NCBI GenBank assembly: GCA_013433145.1
Contig: CM024170.1
Span: 4,731,459-4,795,458 of the forward strand
Length of the DNA stretch: 64,000 bases
Source of the DNA: Ascaris suum
Lineage: Eukaryota > Nematoda > Chromadorea > Rhabditida > Ascarididae
Direction: 5' to 3'
Shown: positions 62,744 to 64,000 of the stretch, in pieces
Numbering within the stretch: position 1 is the first letter of the stretch
Layout: every line of letters begins with the position of its first letter
Translations under genes and position numbers: made by a program
Notes under the pieces: generated by a model
What the model was told of the DNA's origin: nothing
The model's input: the letters and a program-made list of their open reading frames with translations, nothing else
Database searches by the model: none

Positions 62744-64000
62744 GTGGGTGATGGTACGCAGACAAAATTCAGTGGTTTCAGCGGTATCTTTTGAGTTCAT
62801 ATCGATGTTAAATTCATATACTTTCTCAGTAGAATCATTTTTTCGAAAAGTGCAGTTTGGATTACCTACTACGATGTGGAAAAGTGTTCGGGGAAACAAC
62901 CACACAGCGACTCCTTTTTCCCGTATAGCTCAATGTTTTTCGCCTATGTGTTTTTCTGTGCTTCGTTATATTGCGCTCTTCTCTCTGCTGCTTATGCTGA
63001 CAATCCCATTTGCTATTGTGTGCGTTGGGGATAGTTCTACCACAACTGACCGAATATTTTGGTGAGGTTTCGGTAGATCGTTGAGATCATCACAGTTGTG
63101 GGGATCAGATAGCTAAGACATAGGGAAAAGTTGTGGGCGCAGTGGACTTTCGCAGAACACTTTGGTTCGGCAAAGAAATACGGTTGGGCAGTAAGCTAGG
63201 CGTTACGAAAACTTCCTCGGCTCCCTAATTTCCTTCGCGGAAAGTTGTTTGTGTTTGCTGAGCGTTGGAGTATTCAAGCTCCCAAAAGGTGCTTTTGTTA
63301 TGAATGCTACTGCAAAATTAGGCCGCAAAAAAAGAGATTGTGACACTAAAGTGGTGCATTCGTCTATTCAAGGCCATTTTTTCCACTACATTGTTGCATT
63401 CACTAGTGAGGCGAGTTTCTCTCAGAAATTGGCGTTTGGGCTGGTTGTGGTCAAAACAGGTTCATGATGGCAAGGATCTTACTACATTAAAGGGTAAAGT
63501 CCCATGGAAATATATTCTTAGTCACTGTAAAAGATTTAATGCCACCTGCTTAGGAAAATGCGACGAAATGCTCGCAATTGTATGAATTTTGGAAAAACTC
63601 CGGTTAGCAAAGTGGCCTTCCAAAATCGCACGCCATTTTCGTCAAGTAAGGCACGTACAGATGCAAGGAATGTGACAAGTTCGGAAAGTGGCTGAATTTG
63701 AGTTCGCATGTGAAAATTCAAGAAATTGCTCAGTTGGCACTTAGCATCGCATCTAATGAGCGAGATAAATGACTGCAGCGATTACCGTTATTAACAGCGG
63801 TGAGAGTAAAAACTGCAGTAGAAAGATTTATCGCCTTCATTTTTCAAACAGAAAAATCCTACAGAAAATGCAAAAGAAAATAAATCATATAGAAAAGTAC
63901 AAGAGGAAAATCAAGCAGAAAAGCATTTTCGTGTTATGCAATTACCGAAAATTATTTATTACATCGTATATGGCTTCAGCCGAAAGATCGTATCATATTG
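62744..64000. other. intron of imidazolonepropionase at the right edge
   Basis: No segment encoding the expected next block of the enzyme (AISHLEE-like) was found on the plus strand. The sequence is treated as intron. The frames at 62748-63065 and 63249-63585 show no family motif. Confidence 0.5.

Overview
The window looks like draft genomic DNA from a nematode, most likely a clade V (strongylid or hookworm-like) parasite. The evidence is many small exons spliced at TTTCAG- or TTTTAG-type acceptors, AT-rich sequence, introns from about 0.5 to 3 kb, nematode-type gene families, and no bacterial-style operons. The species is an inference. No rRNA, tRNA, CRISPR array or intact transposon was seen. 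I assembled all gene models by hand from reading-frame phase, splice signals and remembered family motifs.

Layout. (1) 484-2832, minus strand: a complete five-exon gene for a 368-residue protein made of two tandem copies of one domain that resembles DM9/DUF3421 repeats; it has a TATA box and a poly(A) signal. (2) 9610-12381, minus strand: four phase-compatible exons encoding the C-terminal half of a zona pellucida (ZP) domain, cuticlin-like; both gene ends are unresolved. (3) 18887-29346, plus strand: an eight-exon casein kinase 1/tau-tubulin-kinase-like protein kinase of about 360 residues, with one apparent extra base in exon 2. (4) 33809-49696, plus strand: a complete 15-exon STT3, the catalytic subunit of oligosaccharyltransferase, 774 residues. 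(5) 56856-62743, plus strand: the first six exons (283 residues) of imidazolonepropionase (HutI/AMDHD1, histidine breakdown), running off the right edge.

The spaces between genes (2.9-9.6, 12.4-18.9, 29.4-33.8 and 49.7-56.9 kb) and the long introns hold AT-rich sequence, simple repeats, a 135-base near-perfect hairpin, two diverged copies of a dispersed trinucleotide-rich repeat, and a few exon-like open frames that I could not assign.

The genes do not form one pathway. STT3 and the ZP protein both belong to the secretory route. STT3 and imidazolonepropionase lie in tandem, as I recall their C. elegans counterparts doing. The features most worth checking are two GC-AG introns that share the same GCATGT donor, the kinase frameshift, the hairpin, and the micro-exon ZP gene.
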